Under the pieces are notes generated by a model. It had not been told where the DNA came from. It saw only the letters and a list, made by a program, of their open reading frames with translations, and did no database searches. A DNA stretch of 15,006 nt. It comes from Candidatus Egerieicola pullicola. GTDB lineage: Bacteria; Bacillota; Clostridia; Oscillospirales; Ruminococcaceae. The stretch lies in the NCBI GenBank assembly GCA_018712465.1, contig DVGY01000055.1, positions 1 through 15,006 on the forward strand. Direction: 5' to 3'. The translations under genes were made by a program, and so were the position numbers. Below, one piece after another: positions 1-6,158 of the stretch; the first letter of the stretch is position 1, and each line of letters opens with the position of its first letter.

Positions 1-503
1 AGGTCGGGCTTTACGCAGTTATTGGGACATCCTCCCACAGCGATTTTGAATTTATGAGGCAGCACCACACCCCGATAACCTTCATAAAAAACCTTGTGAA
101 GTTTTTCAGACAGTTCAAAGGTGTCAATGAGGCCGTACTGACAGGTCGTGCCTTTGCAGGACACCACCGGGCGCACTTTACTGCCAGTGCCGCCGATGTC
201 CATACCGCCTTCCTGCAGCTTTGCCCGCAGAGGCTGAATATTGGCAAAGGGCACCTGCTGAATTTCCAGTGTTAAACGGGTGGTCATAGCCACTACCCCA
301 TTGCCGTATTCTTTGGCCAAATTGGCGATCAAGGTCAATTCCTTGGCAGTGATCTTGCCGTTGCGGGTAATGACCCGCAGATTGAAGCAGTCCGGGGTGG
401 TTTTATCCCAAAGTGCCCCCAAGCCCTTGACCTGCTTCACTTCCTCCGGGGAGACGGAGGGCTGATTCTTTTGAAATTCCCGATTGGTATTTAATTCCAG
501 CAT
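1..503 (-). CDS. Standalone siroheme nitrite/sulfite reductase-like protein, 5' part (partial)
   Basis: The frame is open from ATG at 503 to the left window edge, about 167 codons, so only the N-terminal part is present. It carries the ferredoxin-like half (residues about 20-105) and the start of the siroheme/4Fe-4S domain. TTRLTLEIQ and GSKVRPVV supply arginine/lysine residues that bind siroheme and sulfite in this family. The cluster cysteines follow as CKGTTC (C-X4-C) and CPNNC (C-X3-C), with the K-F-K pair just before the latter. AGGAGG at 511-516 gives a good ribosome site and overlaps the stop codon of the upstream fusion gene, so the two are probably translated together. The protein matches the C-terminal third of that fusion at roughly 60% identity by eye, but lacks its flavin and rhodanese parts. 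The likely role is sulfite (less likely nitrite) reduction, perhaps as partner of the fusion. Ferredoxin clusters further on cannot be checked. Confidence 0.85.
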   Translation of the reverse strand, partial: MLELNTNREFQKNQPSVSPEEVKQVKGLGALWDKTTPDCFNLRVITRNGKITAKELTLIANLAKEYGNGVVAMTTRLTLEIQQVPFANIQPLRAKLQEGGMDIGGTGSKVRPVVSCKGTTCQYGLIDTFELSEKLHKVFYEGYRGVVLPHKFKIAVGGCPNNCVKPD

Positions 504-515
504 GATGGTTCCTCC

Positions 516-3092
516 TTAGCAGCTTGCTCCGCCGGTGACGGTTTGTTTCAGGTTTTCATCCTTCTCTGCCAGAAGGGCGTCCCCCAGCAGCATCTCTTCC
601 ACATAGGGCAGGCCCAGCCGTGTCACAGTGTCGGCAAACCGTTCTCCAGTGATGCCTTCCTTGCGGAACAGCAGAATTGCCTTTTCCACTACATCCAGCA
701 CTTCTTCTTCCGAGGTAATGATCTTGCTCAGAGGCTGGCCCTGCTGAACCTTCTTGCCCCAGCGTCCTCCCACATATACCTGATAGCCGGAGGTAAATTC
801 CTTCATCACGCCGAAGGGGCAGGTATCCAGGCAGCGGCCGCAGTGATTGCAGGCAGCGGGGTCGATGTCCACCTTTCCATCCACCACTTTTGCGGTGTGA
901 ATGGGACAGTTCTTTTCCACCTGGCAGACCTTGCAGCCCCGGCACAGATCCAGGTTGGGGTTGGGCACCCGCTGACCCACGATACCAATGTCGTTGAGGC
1001 TGGGCTTGACGCAGTTATTGGGGCAGCCGCCCACAGCAATCTTAAATTTATGAGGCAGGGTTACTTGGTGATACCCTTCATAGAACCGCTCATGAATCAC
1101 CTGAGACAGGTGGAAGGTGTCGATGAGGCCGTACTGACAGGTCGTACCCTTACAGGACACCACCGGACGAACCTTGCTGCCGGTGCCGCCGGTAGACAAG
1201 CCGTAGCCCGCCAAAAATTCCATCATCTCTTCCAATTTGTCGTAGGGAACACTTTGGATTTCCAACGTAAGGCGGGTGGTCATGGTGACCTCCCCATTGC
1301 CGTACTTTTCCGCAGCCTGAGCTACTGCCAGCTGTTCTTCAGCGGTAAGACGGCCATTGCGGGTAATGACCCGGACATTGAACCGGTCATCGGTGCGTTT
1401 ATCCCACAGGCATCCCAAAGCCTTCACCCGCTTGATGTCATCGGGAGAAAGTTTTCCTTTCTTCTTCACCTCCACCCGATTGAAGGTAATGCCGCCTTCC
1501 AGCACCTTAGTGTTGGTATAGCTGGCAGCCTTCAACCGGTTTTGCAGGAAGTAGCCCCGCTTGCCCCGGGCGCAGACCAACAGCAGTTTGGCGTCCTTGT
1601 CGGGACATTGTGGCATTACGCCGTCAACCTTGCTCAGATCAATCCACTGTGCATTAGGGATAGAGGGAGCAGGCATAGCGTCAATGACCTGATAGCCTTT
1701 GGCCTTGCCGTCCAGATATTCCCGAGGAGTAAAAGTCTCGAATGCGCCGGAAATTTTGTTTTCCAGGATGTACACCGCCTGCACAAAGGGATGAATGGCG
1801 GTAGAAAACGGCGGAGCATAGGCATAGTCCAGGGTATCGAACTGCTCCAATGTAGCCTTCATAGCAATGCCGGTGACGGCGATGTCCACCATTTTATCCA
1901 CTGCCCCGCTGCCCAGCACCTGAATGCCCAGCAGACGGTGGGTGGCCTTGTCGGCAATGAGTTTGGTGGCAAAGAAGGACGCACCGGGATAATAGTGAGC
2001 CTTATCGTCGGTAATGCACACTACCGACACCGGATCGAAGCCGGCCTCCTTCGCCTGAACTTCGGTTAAGCCGGTACGACCGCCATTCAAGCTGTCAGAA
2101 AGCTTTACCACCGCAGTGCCCAGACATCCACCGTAAGTTTTGCTGCCGCCCATAGCCTGTTCTGCCAGTACCCGAGCAGAGAGGTTGGCGGTGGAGCCCA
2201 TGGGGGACCATTGACCGGCGCCGGTGAGCTGGTTTTTCACCATGGCGCAGTCTCCGGCGGCATAAATATCCGGCAGGTTGGTTTCCATTTTTTCATTCAC
2301 CACTAAAGTGCCCTTAACCATCTCCAGGCCGGTATCCGCCAAGAAAGCGGTGTTGGGACGCACTCCAATGCAGAGCACCACCAAGTCTCCCATAAGGCGG
2401 CCGTTGGTAGTGGTTACCGAGAAACCGTTTTCGGTCTTTTCCACCTTGCTCAACCCGGTGCCCAGCAGAATCTTGCTGCCGGAAGCGGTGAGCTGGCGCT
2501 TAGCATAGTCCGCCATTTCACTGTCAAAGATGCCGGGGAGGATCTGATCGGCAAAGTCGATCATAGTGACATTCAGGCCCAGTTTTTGCAGGTTTTCCCC
2601 TACTTCCAAGCCGATAAAGCCACAGCCTACCACCAGCGCAGTACGACAAGCGTGTTGCTGAATGTAATCCTTTACCCCTTGAGCGTCGTCGGGGGTACGC
2701 ATGGTAAAGACGCCGGGAAGATCGCAGCCCTCCAGCTTCGGTACCACGGGAGAAGCGCCAGTGGCAATAACCAGTTTATCGTAGCTTTCCTGGTACTCTA
2801 CTCCATCTTCGCCCCGTACCGAAACGGTTTTTTCTCCAGCATTTAACCCTACAGCTTCCACTCCGGTCACCACTTCGGCACCGGTGAGTCCGGAAAACTT
2901 TTCGGGGGTATTGACAATCAACAGATCCCGGGTGGGAATCATGCCGCTGATGTAGTACGGCAGGCCGCATCCTGCATAAGAAACGTCCTTACTTTTCGTG
3001 AGGATCTTCACCTGTGCGTCTCGGTTTAAGCGCTTGATTTTGGCAGCTGCCTTTGTGCCGGCGGCAACTCCGCCAATGACGAGAACTTTCAT
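516..3092 (-). CDS. CoA-disulfide/NADH-persulfide reductase - rhodanese - siroheme sulfite reductase - 2x[4Fe-4S] fusion
   Basis: This 858-residue multidomain sulfur enzyme is probably cytoplasmic. Residues 1-320 form an FAD/NAD(P)H disulfide reductase with GGVAAGTKAA (FAD), VVGCGFIGLEVGE (NAD(P)H), and the single redox cysteine C42 in YAGCGLPYY, the signature of CoA-disulfide/NADH:persulfide reductases. Residues 325-450 are the dimerisation domain with conserved tyrosines (HYYPG, DYAYAPPF). Residues 455-540 are a rhodanese domain with active cysteine C507 in CARGKRG. Residues 545-710 are a sulfite reductase half: R607, K640/R642, K682/K684, cysteines C647/C652 and C690/C694. Residues 715-760 hold two ferredoxin clusters (C717, C720, C723, C729; C748, C751, C754, C758). 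CoADR-rhodanese fusions of about 560 residues are known; the siroheme extension makes this much longer. Inferred role: NAD(P)H-driven reduction of persulfide and/or sulfite in one polypeptide. ATG at 3092 has AGGAGG at 3101-3106, 8 bp upstream. The protein ends in a terminal cysteine (C858). Confidence 0.93.
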   Translation of the reverse strand: MKVLVIGGVAAGTKAAAKIKRLNRDAQVKILTKSKDVSYAGCGLPYYISGMIPTRDLLIVNTPEKFSGLTGAEVVTGVEAVGLNAGEKTVSVRGEDGVEYQESYDKLVIATGASPVVPKLEGCDLPGVFTMRTPDDAQGVKDYIQQHACRTALVVGCGFIGLEVGENLQKLGLNVTMIDFADQILPGIFDSEMADYAKRQLTASGSKILLGTGLSKVEKTENGFSVTTTNGRLMGDLVVLCIGVRPNTAFLADTGLEMVKGTLVVNEKMETNLPDIYAAGDCAMVKNQLTGAGQWSPMGSTANLSARVLAEQAMGGSKTYGGCLGTAVVKLSDSLNGGRTGLTEVQAKEAGFDPVSVVCITDDKAHYYPGASFFATKLIADKATHRLLGIQVLGSGAVDKMVDIAVTGIAMKATLEQFDTLDYAYAPPFSTAIHPFVQAVYILENKISGAFETFTPREYLDGKAKGYQVIDAMPAPSIPNAQWIDLSKVDGVMPQCPDKDAKLLLVCARGKRGYFLQNRLKAASYTNTKVLEGGITFNRVEVKKKGKLSPDDIKRVKALGCLWDKRTDDRFNVRVITRNGRLTAEEQLAVAQAAEKYGNGEVTMTTRLTLEIQSVPYDKLEEMMEFLAGYGLSTGGTGSKVRPVVSCKGTTCQYGLIDTFHLSQVIHERFYEGYHQVTLPHKFKIAVGGCPNNCVKPSLNDIGIVGQRVPNPNLDLCRGCKVCQVEKNCPIHTAKVVDGKVDIDPAACNHCGRCLDTCPFGVMKEFTSGYQVYVGGRWGKKVQQGQPLSKIITSEEEVLDVVEKAILLFRKEGITGERFADTVTRLGLPYVEEMLLGDALLAEKDENLKQTVTGGASC

Positions 3093-3134
3093 TTGCTTTG
3101 CCTCCTGTTTTTTAACCGGTTTTTTTCCTATATC

Positions 3135-3163
3135 TTGATTTTACCACAGATTCATGATAAAAT
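3135..3163 (+). promoter_or_regulatory. Promoter of the lysR gene
   Basis: TTGATT (3135-3140) and TAAAAT (3158-3163) are separated by exactly 17 bp, and transcription would start near 3170. It overlaps the -10 of the opposite-facing sulfite reductase promoter, so the two promoters are likely to compete. Confidence 0.6.
3138..3146 (-). promoter_or_regulatory. Extended -10 promoter of the sulfite reductase operon
   Basis: On the minus strand TGG-TAAAAT forms an extended -10 element (TAAAAT at 3143-3138) 46 bp upstream of the fusion gene ATG. No good -35 is visible at 16-18 bp, which fits a promoter needing an activator such as the divergent LysR protein. Confidence 0.5.
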
Positions 3164-3168
3164 TTCAT
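3154..3168. promoter_or_regulatory. Candidate LysR-type operator (T-N11-A dyad)
   Basis: ATGATAAAATTTCAT is an imperfect dyad with perfect 4-bp ends (ATGA/TCAT), and its core from 3155 to 3167 fits the T-N11-A rule for LysR-family sites. It sits on the -10 of the lysR promoter and just upstream of the divergent operon promoter, the usual place for autorepression plus activation. The region is AT-rich, so chance is possible. Confidence 0.4.
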
Positions 3169-3215
3169 TTAATGTTGTTATGCTTTGATTTGAATTTCTT
3201 ATGGATGGTGACAGT

Positions 3216-4091
3216 ATGATTGATTACAGAATTTATACCTTTTTAAACCTATGTGAAACGATGAACTACCGGAAAACATCTGAAAAGCTGAACATTTCTC
3301 AGCCTGCCGTCACCCAGCACATCCATGCCCTGGAACAGGAATACGGGGAAAAGCTGTTTTACTACACCGGCCGGGTGCTCCACAAAACCAAAGCAGCGGA
3401 ACAATTGGAACAATATTCCAAAACCATGCTGTTTTATGAAAACGAACTGCGCACCAGCTTGAAAGGCAAAAGTGAGATCCTGCTGCGGATCGGCGCCACC
3501 AAAACCATCGGGGAATTTGTGCTGGAAAAGCAGTTGATCCAATACCTCTCCGACCCCACTCACAATTTGCAGTTCACCATCGACAACACGCAGGTACTGT
3601 TGGCCATGCTGGAGCGCAACCAGTTGGATTTTGCCATTGTAGAAGGCTTCTTTGAAAAAAAGAAATACGGCTACGCCACCTATTCCCTGTATCGGGAGGA
3701 GCCTTTTTTGGGGGTATGCTCGGTGGACCATCCCTTTGCCGGCAAAGACATCCCCTTCCCGGAAATTCTGGAACAGACCCTGATCCTGCGGGAAAATGGT
3801 TCCGGTACTCGGGCTATTTTCGAGCAGATGCTGGCGGTAAACAACAACCGGGTTGACGACATCAAAAAGGTGATCTGCATCAATTCCTTCGCAGTAATCA
3901 AACAGTTGGTGGCGGCGGGGATGGGGATTACCTTTGCCTACGAAGCGGTAGCCAACAGCGACAAACGGCTGACCACCTTCACCGTGCAGAACAACCATCG
4001 AAAAAAGGAGTTTAACTACGTATATCTGAAAAACACCGATGCAAATAAAAAGATCCGATTGTTTGAAGGAACAGCCAGAGAGGAGGAATGA
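3216..4091 (+). CDS. LysR-family transcriptional regulator
   Basis: This 291-residue protein has the normal length for a LysR-type regulator. The N-terminal winged helix-turn-helix lies at about residues 2-60, with the recognition segment around LNISQPAVTQHIHALEQEYG. The rest is the periplasmic-binding-protein-like effector domain (about 90-290), including the loop VAAGMGITFAYEA typical of the family. I prefer ATG at 3216 because GGTGA lies 4 bp upstream; the in-frame ATG at 3201 has no ribosome site and would add five residues. It is divergent from the sulfite reductase operon with 123 bp between start codons. LysR proteins such as CysL control sulfite reductase genes in other Firmicutes, so control of the neighbouring operon is a reasonable inference. 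The effector is unknown. No clear terminator follows. Confidence 0.93.
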   Translation: MIDYRIYTFLNLCETMNYRKTSEKLNISQPAVTQHIHALEQEYGEKLFYYTGRVLHKTKAAEQLEQYSKTMLFYENELRTSLKGKSEILLRIGATKTIGEFVLEKQLIQYLSDPTHNLQFTIDNTQVLLAMLERNQLDFAIVEGFFEKKKYGYATYSLYREEPFLGVCSVDHPFAGKDIPFPEILEQTLILRENGSGTRAIFEQMLAVNNNRVDDIKKVICINSFAVIKQLVAAGMGITFAYEAVANSDKRLTTFTVQNNHRKKEFNYVYLKNTDANKKIRLFEGTAREEE

Positions 4092-4171
4092 CTGAGAAAA
4101 ATGTGCTTTTAACGCTGCGCGCCATATCATTTTTGGTTTTTGCTGGCTTTTTTGTTTTTCATGTTTTTTCG

Positions 4172-4206
4172 GACAAAACAAAATCAGCCCTCCTCTTGGA
4201 AGGCTG
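4172..4206 (-). terminator. Rho-independent terminator of tRNA-Val
   Basis: On the minus strand, starting 5 bp past the tRNA CCA end, CAGCC...GGCTG with an inner TCC/GGA forms a hairpin (4185-4206, one C-A mismatch, 4-nt loop). It is followed by ATTTTGTTTTG. Confidence 0.75.
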
Positions 4207-4211
4207 TTACT

Positions 4212-4288
4212 TGGTACAGACAGGGGGACTCGAACCCTCGACCTCTGCGATGTGAACGCAGCGCTCTAACCAGCTGAGCTATGTCTGC
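4212..4288 (-). tRNA. tRNA-Val (anticodon CAC)
   Basis: A complete cloverleaf can be drawn. The acceptor is GCAGACA/TGTCTGT with a G1-U72 wobble; the D-arm follows; the anticodon stem CTGCG/CGCAG encloses loop TTCACAT, so positions 34-36 are CAC (reads GUG, valine). The T-arm has GGTTCGAGTCC. Discriminator A and the CCA end (4212-4214) are encoded. A perfect promoter lies upstream and a hairpin terminator downstream, so it is a single-gene transcription unit. Confidence 0.95.
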
Positions 4289-4310
4289 ATCTCTCAACTC
4301 AACGAATGCT

Positions 4311-4339
4311 ATTATATCATTCCCATAGCAGGTTGTCAA
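4311..4339 (-). promoter_or_regulatory. Consensus promoter of tRNA-Val
   Basis: On the minus strand TTGACA (4339-4334), 17 bp, TATAAT (4316-4311): both hexamers match the sigma-A consensus perfectly, 22 bp upstream of the mature tRNA 5' end. Confidence 0.92.
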
Positions 4340-4493
4340 CCCACTTTTTTATTTTAGTCAAAAAAAGCCAAAATTTATCGAGAGAAATCCAACTCGCAGA
4401 AAAAACGTTGAAATCGAAACGATGAATGAAATCAGATACTAAGAAAGAGAATAAAAGTGGTATCTCGCGGAACACTGCTTTTGAGGTGATGTC

Positions 4494-4706
4494 ATGCAGT
4501 ATTCCAACCTACAACAACTTTTGCAAGGCAGCAGCAGCGCTCGCCGGTATTTTTGCTCTCTACCGGTTTCCTTGCAGGTGCAGCTCCACCACCAAGGCCA
4601 ATGGATCCACACCTCAGAGCAGCTTCATCGCAACGCTCAGATGGATCAAAAAATCCAGCAACTTTCTAAGCCCGTTCCCCGGCCAACCAAACGTAAGCGA
4701 GGTTAA
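4494..4706 (+). CDS. Small conserved protein of unknown function (70 aa)
   Basis: This is a short, basic, Gln-rich protein with no membrane segment or signal peptide. It starts at ATG 4494 behind a good ribosome site (GAGGTGAT, 5-6 bp away). The layout QQLLQGSSSARRYFCSLP, then a glutamine/histidine helix, then IHTSEQLHRNA, resembles the pattern of small Firmicute proteins I recall (LL.SSP.ARAYFDSLP..VQ......I.S.E.L...A). I have no function for that group. The basic tail PRPTKRKRG is unlike the acidic tails I associate with it. An overlapping frame opening at 4426 lacks a ribosome site and is not preferred. The gene converges on the HMA gene with only 2 bp between stop codons and no terminator. 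The region from 4289 to 4493 holds only the tRNA promoter and AT-rich sequence. Confidence 0.6.
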   Translation: MQYSNLQQLLQGSSSARRYFCSLPVSLQVQLHHQGQWIHTSEQLHRNAQMDQKIQQLSKPVPRPTKRKRG

Positions 4707-4708
4707 TC

Positions 4709-5101
4709 TTATTTTCCTTTTTCAACCAGCGCAAATTCTGTAACTGTATAACCTGCTGCTGTTACAATTTTTTCCAATATTTCTTGAGTCTGCTGTTGTT
4801 TGGCATAAACCAGCGCTTCTTTGTGATGACGATTGACTCTGGCGTACAGCCCGTCTTGCTTATGAAAGGCATTTTGAATGCGGTTTGCACAGTTTTGGCA
4901 GCTCATACCCTCTATCCCAAGCCGGTAACAATAAGGATAGTGAGACAGATCCCGATCCTGGGGATAAATGGTTTTCACATTTTCCCCTGCTCCACAGCAA
5001 CCAGTGGTGGCCCGGCGTATCATAGAGCGGATACCGAAAAGTAAAATCACCAAAATAACCAGAGATAGAATCACTGTGGAGACAATGCTGGTGTGATCCA
5101 T
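4709..5101 (-). CDS. Membrane-anchored heavy-metal-associated (HMA) domain protein
   Basis: This 130-residue protein has one N-terminal membrane helix (residues 6-23), then GIRSMIRR and a Cys-Cys pair (35-36). It ends in a ferredoxin-fold HMA domain (58-130) with the metal-binding motif GMSCQNCAN (C68, C71). The N-terminal half looks like the small FeoB-associated cysteine-rich membrane proteins (a helix ending in IRSM plus a Cys-rich patch), so it reads as a hybrid of that type with a copper-chaperone-like domain. The likely place is the inner face of the membrane, handling Cu(I), Fe(II) or Zn(II); the metal cannot be told from sequence. ATG 5101 is chosen because AAAGGAGA is 9 bp upstream; the in-frame GTG at 5110 would directly abut that site. 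A consensus promoter and an iron-box-like dyad lie upstream. No feo gene is in the window. Confidence 0.85.
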   Translation of the reverse strand: MDHTSIVSTVILSLVILVILLFGIRSMIRRATTGCCGAGENVKTIYPQDRDLSHYPYCYRLGIEGMSCQNCANRIQNAFHKQDGLYARVNRHHKEALVYAKQQQTQEILEKIVTAAGYTVTEFALVEKGK

Positions 5102-5132
5102 AAGATACACTCTCCTTTGAAAAAACTCTCGC

Positions 5133-5157
5133 CTTAGTTGTTATATGCTAACTAAAG
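5133..5157. promoter_or_regulatory. Dyad operator, iron/manganese-repressor-like
   Basis: TTAGTT (5134-5139) and AACTAA (5150-5155) form perfect 6-bp arms around a 10-bp centre. The motif TTAGTTAGCAT on the minus strand resembles half of a DtxR/IdeR-type box. A third TTAGTT half lies at 5173-5178, next to the -35. The dyad covers the -10 and start region of the HMA gene promoter, the place for a repressor. The arm spacing is 3 bp longer than the classical 19-bp DtxR box, so the assignment is tentative. Confidence 0.45.
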
Positions 5158-5184
5158 TATATCTCCGCTTCCTTAGTTTGTCAA
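5156..5184 (-). promoter_or_regulatory. Promoter of the HMA protein gene
   Basis: On the minus strand TTGACA (5184-5179), 17 bp, TATACT (5161-5156): a perfect -35 and a 5/6 -10, about 55 bp upstream of the start codon. So strong a basal promoter under a dyad suggests control by repression. Confidence 0.85.
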
Positions 5185-5193
5185 GACTTCCTT

Positions 5194-5234
5194 AAAAGAA
5201 AAAGAAAACCGCAGCCCGAATACCCAGACTGCGG
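5194..5234 (-). terminator. Rho-independent terminator of tRNA-Gly
   Basis: On the minus strand CCGCAGTCT/GGGCTGCGG form a 9-bp stem (including G-U pairs) around an 8-nt loop (5209-5234). It is followed by TTTTCTTTTTCTTTT, and starts 6 bp after the tRNA. Confidence 0.88.
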
Positions 5235-5240
5235 AAACGC

Positions 5241-5314
5241 TGGAGCGAACGACGGGAATCGAACCCGCAAATCCAGCTTGGGAAGCTAGTGTTTTGCCAT
5301 TGAACTACGTTCGC
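5241..5314 (-). tRNA. tRNA-Gly (anticodon CCC)
   Basis: The 74-nt gene has acceptor GCGAACG/CGTTCGC, anticodon stem CTAGC/GCTGG with loop TTCCCAA (anticodon CCC, reads GGG), T-arm GGGTTCGATTCCC, discriminator T and an encoded CCA end (5241-5243). It has its own promoter and terminator. Confidence 0.95.
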
Positions 5315-5323
5315 AACGTCGTT

Positions 5324-5352
5324 ATTATACTACATCGAAAAGGAAAATGCAA
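5324..5352 (-). promoter_or_regulatory. Promoter of tRNA-Gly
   Basis: On the minus strand TTGCAT (5352-5347), 17 bp, TATAAT (5329-5324), 9 bp upstream of the mature 5' end. The -10 is perfect and the -35 is weaker. It lies between the tRNA and the stop codon of the upstream membrane protein gene. Confidence 0.7.
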
Positions 5353-5360
5353 GTAGTTTC

Positions 5361-5900
5361 TTACAACATATTCGGAAAAGCCAAGGAATATACCGTATCA
5401 ATACAAAACAGTCCTCCCAAGCAAAAAGCAATCACCTTTTTATTCTTCTGAGGGATCCGGGAAAACAGTCTCTTCAGCCTCGGGTACAAAAGATAAACTA
5501 AAAACAATCCCCCTAAGCCAAAGACCAACAGCCCGGACAAGCAGATACGGCCGTTTAAGTTAATGGGCATGCTGGTATAGTCCCACCAGCGGGTGTGGTA
5601 TATCTGCTCCAACACCCAGGAAACAATATATTCCACCACACCGCATGCTGCCATACTAGAGAGGAAGAACACCCACCATTTCCCTGGCAGACGTTCTTTC
5701 ATCCAAATCATCAGTACCCCTCCACTGCCGTAAATAGGAAGCCAGGGGCCGTGAAGGACGCCACGGTTGGTCAAATCGCCGCTCTGCACCAATATCAGCA
5801 CCACTTCCCAGATCCAACCCATCATACTTACCACAAAGAAAACCAACACCAGATCCAGCCAATAATCTCGATCTGACTTATGGTCTACCTTCCATCTCAT
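5361..5900 (-). CDS. CmpB-family putative ABC transporter permease (integral membrane protein)
   Basis: This 179-residue protein has four to five hydrophobic helices (about residues 13-38, 52-66, 75-98, 120-140, 155-172). It carries the conserved motifs of the family annotated as putative ABC transporter permease (CmpB type): GWIWEV near residue 28, NRGVLHGPWLPIYGSG at 45-60, E90 in VVEYIVSWVLE, and RWWDYTSMPINLNGRICL at 104-121. The name comes from family annotation; no substrate is known, and no ATPase partner lies next to it. ATG 5900 is chosen because AAGGAG lies 8 bp upstream; the in-frame GTG at 5918 lies upstream of the site itself. The gene stands alone between the suf operon and tRNA-Gly, and no terminator separates it from the tRNA promoter. 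The 200 bp upstream are very AT-rich and hold no convincing promoter. Confidence 0.85.
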   Translation of the reverse strand: MRWKVDHKSDRDYWLDLVLVFFVVSMMGWIWEVVLILVQSGDLTNRGVLHGPWLPIYGSGGVLMIWMKERLPGKWWVFFLSSMAACGVVEYIVSWVLEQIYHTRWWDYTSMPINLNGRICLSGLLVFGLGGLFLVYLLYPRLKRLFSRIPQKNKKVIAFCLGGLFCIDTVYSLAFPNML

Positions 5901-6104
5901 CTTTCCTTCTCCTTTCACAAAAATTTCTACAATTTTCCAAATAGTTCTTTCTTTTTCCAGTAAAATATCCTTTTTTCGTTTAATAGGGCATATTTTAGCA
6001 AAGGAATTTTAAAGCTTTGTCAGAAAATTGTTACAGAATTGCGAACGGAGAAAAATCTTTTTTTAATCAGTGTATGAAGTTTTAGCAAGATTGACAACGA
6101 TTCC

Positions 6105-6138
6105 AACAGAAAACCCCTGGCGCAAAATACGCCAGGGG
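6105..6138 (-). terminator. Rho-independent terminator of the sufCB operon
   Basis: CCCCTGGCG (6114-6122) and CGCCAGGGG (6130-6138) form a perfect 9-bp stem with a 7-nt loop. On the minus strand it is followed by TTTTCTGTT, starting about 20 bp after the sufB stop codon. Confidence 0.92.
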
Positions 6139-6158
6139 CAATATTCTATGTTTGTGAT

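Noticed and set aside
543..2069. A 508-codon open frame on the plus strand
   Set aside because: It lies fully antisense to the fusion enzyme, whose domains and motifs are unmistakable. Long antisense frames arise from the GC-biased third positions of the real gene, and it has no ribosome site or recognisable motif.
4092..4140. Possible terminator after lysR (AAAAATG...CATTTTT)
   Set aside because: The arms are AT-only apart from one G-C pair and the loop is over 20 nt, so a stable terminator hairpin is unlikely.
3249..4181. A 310-codon frame antisense to the LysR gene
   Set aside because: The plus-strand frame is a full-length LysR regulator. The antisense product shows no family features.
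4426..4743. Longer overlapping frame (105 codons) across the small protein gene
   Set aside because: No ribosome site precedes its ATG, and it runs past the stop of the converging HMA gene. The 4494 start has GAGGTGAT and a conserved-looking product.
5919..6060. Promoter search upstream of the CmpB-type gene
   Set aside because: Several TAAAAT-like hexamers occur in this AT-rich stretch, one with a TGC extension, but none has a -35 at 16-18 bp. No confident call is possible.
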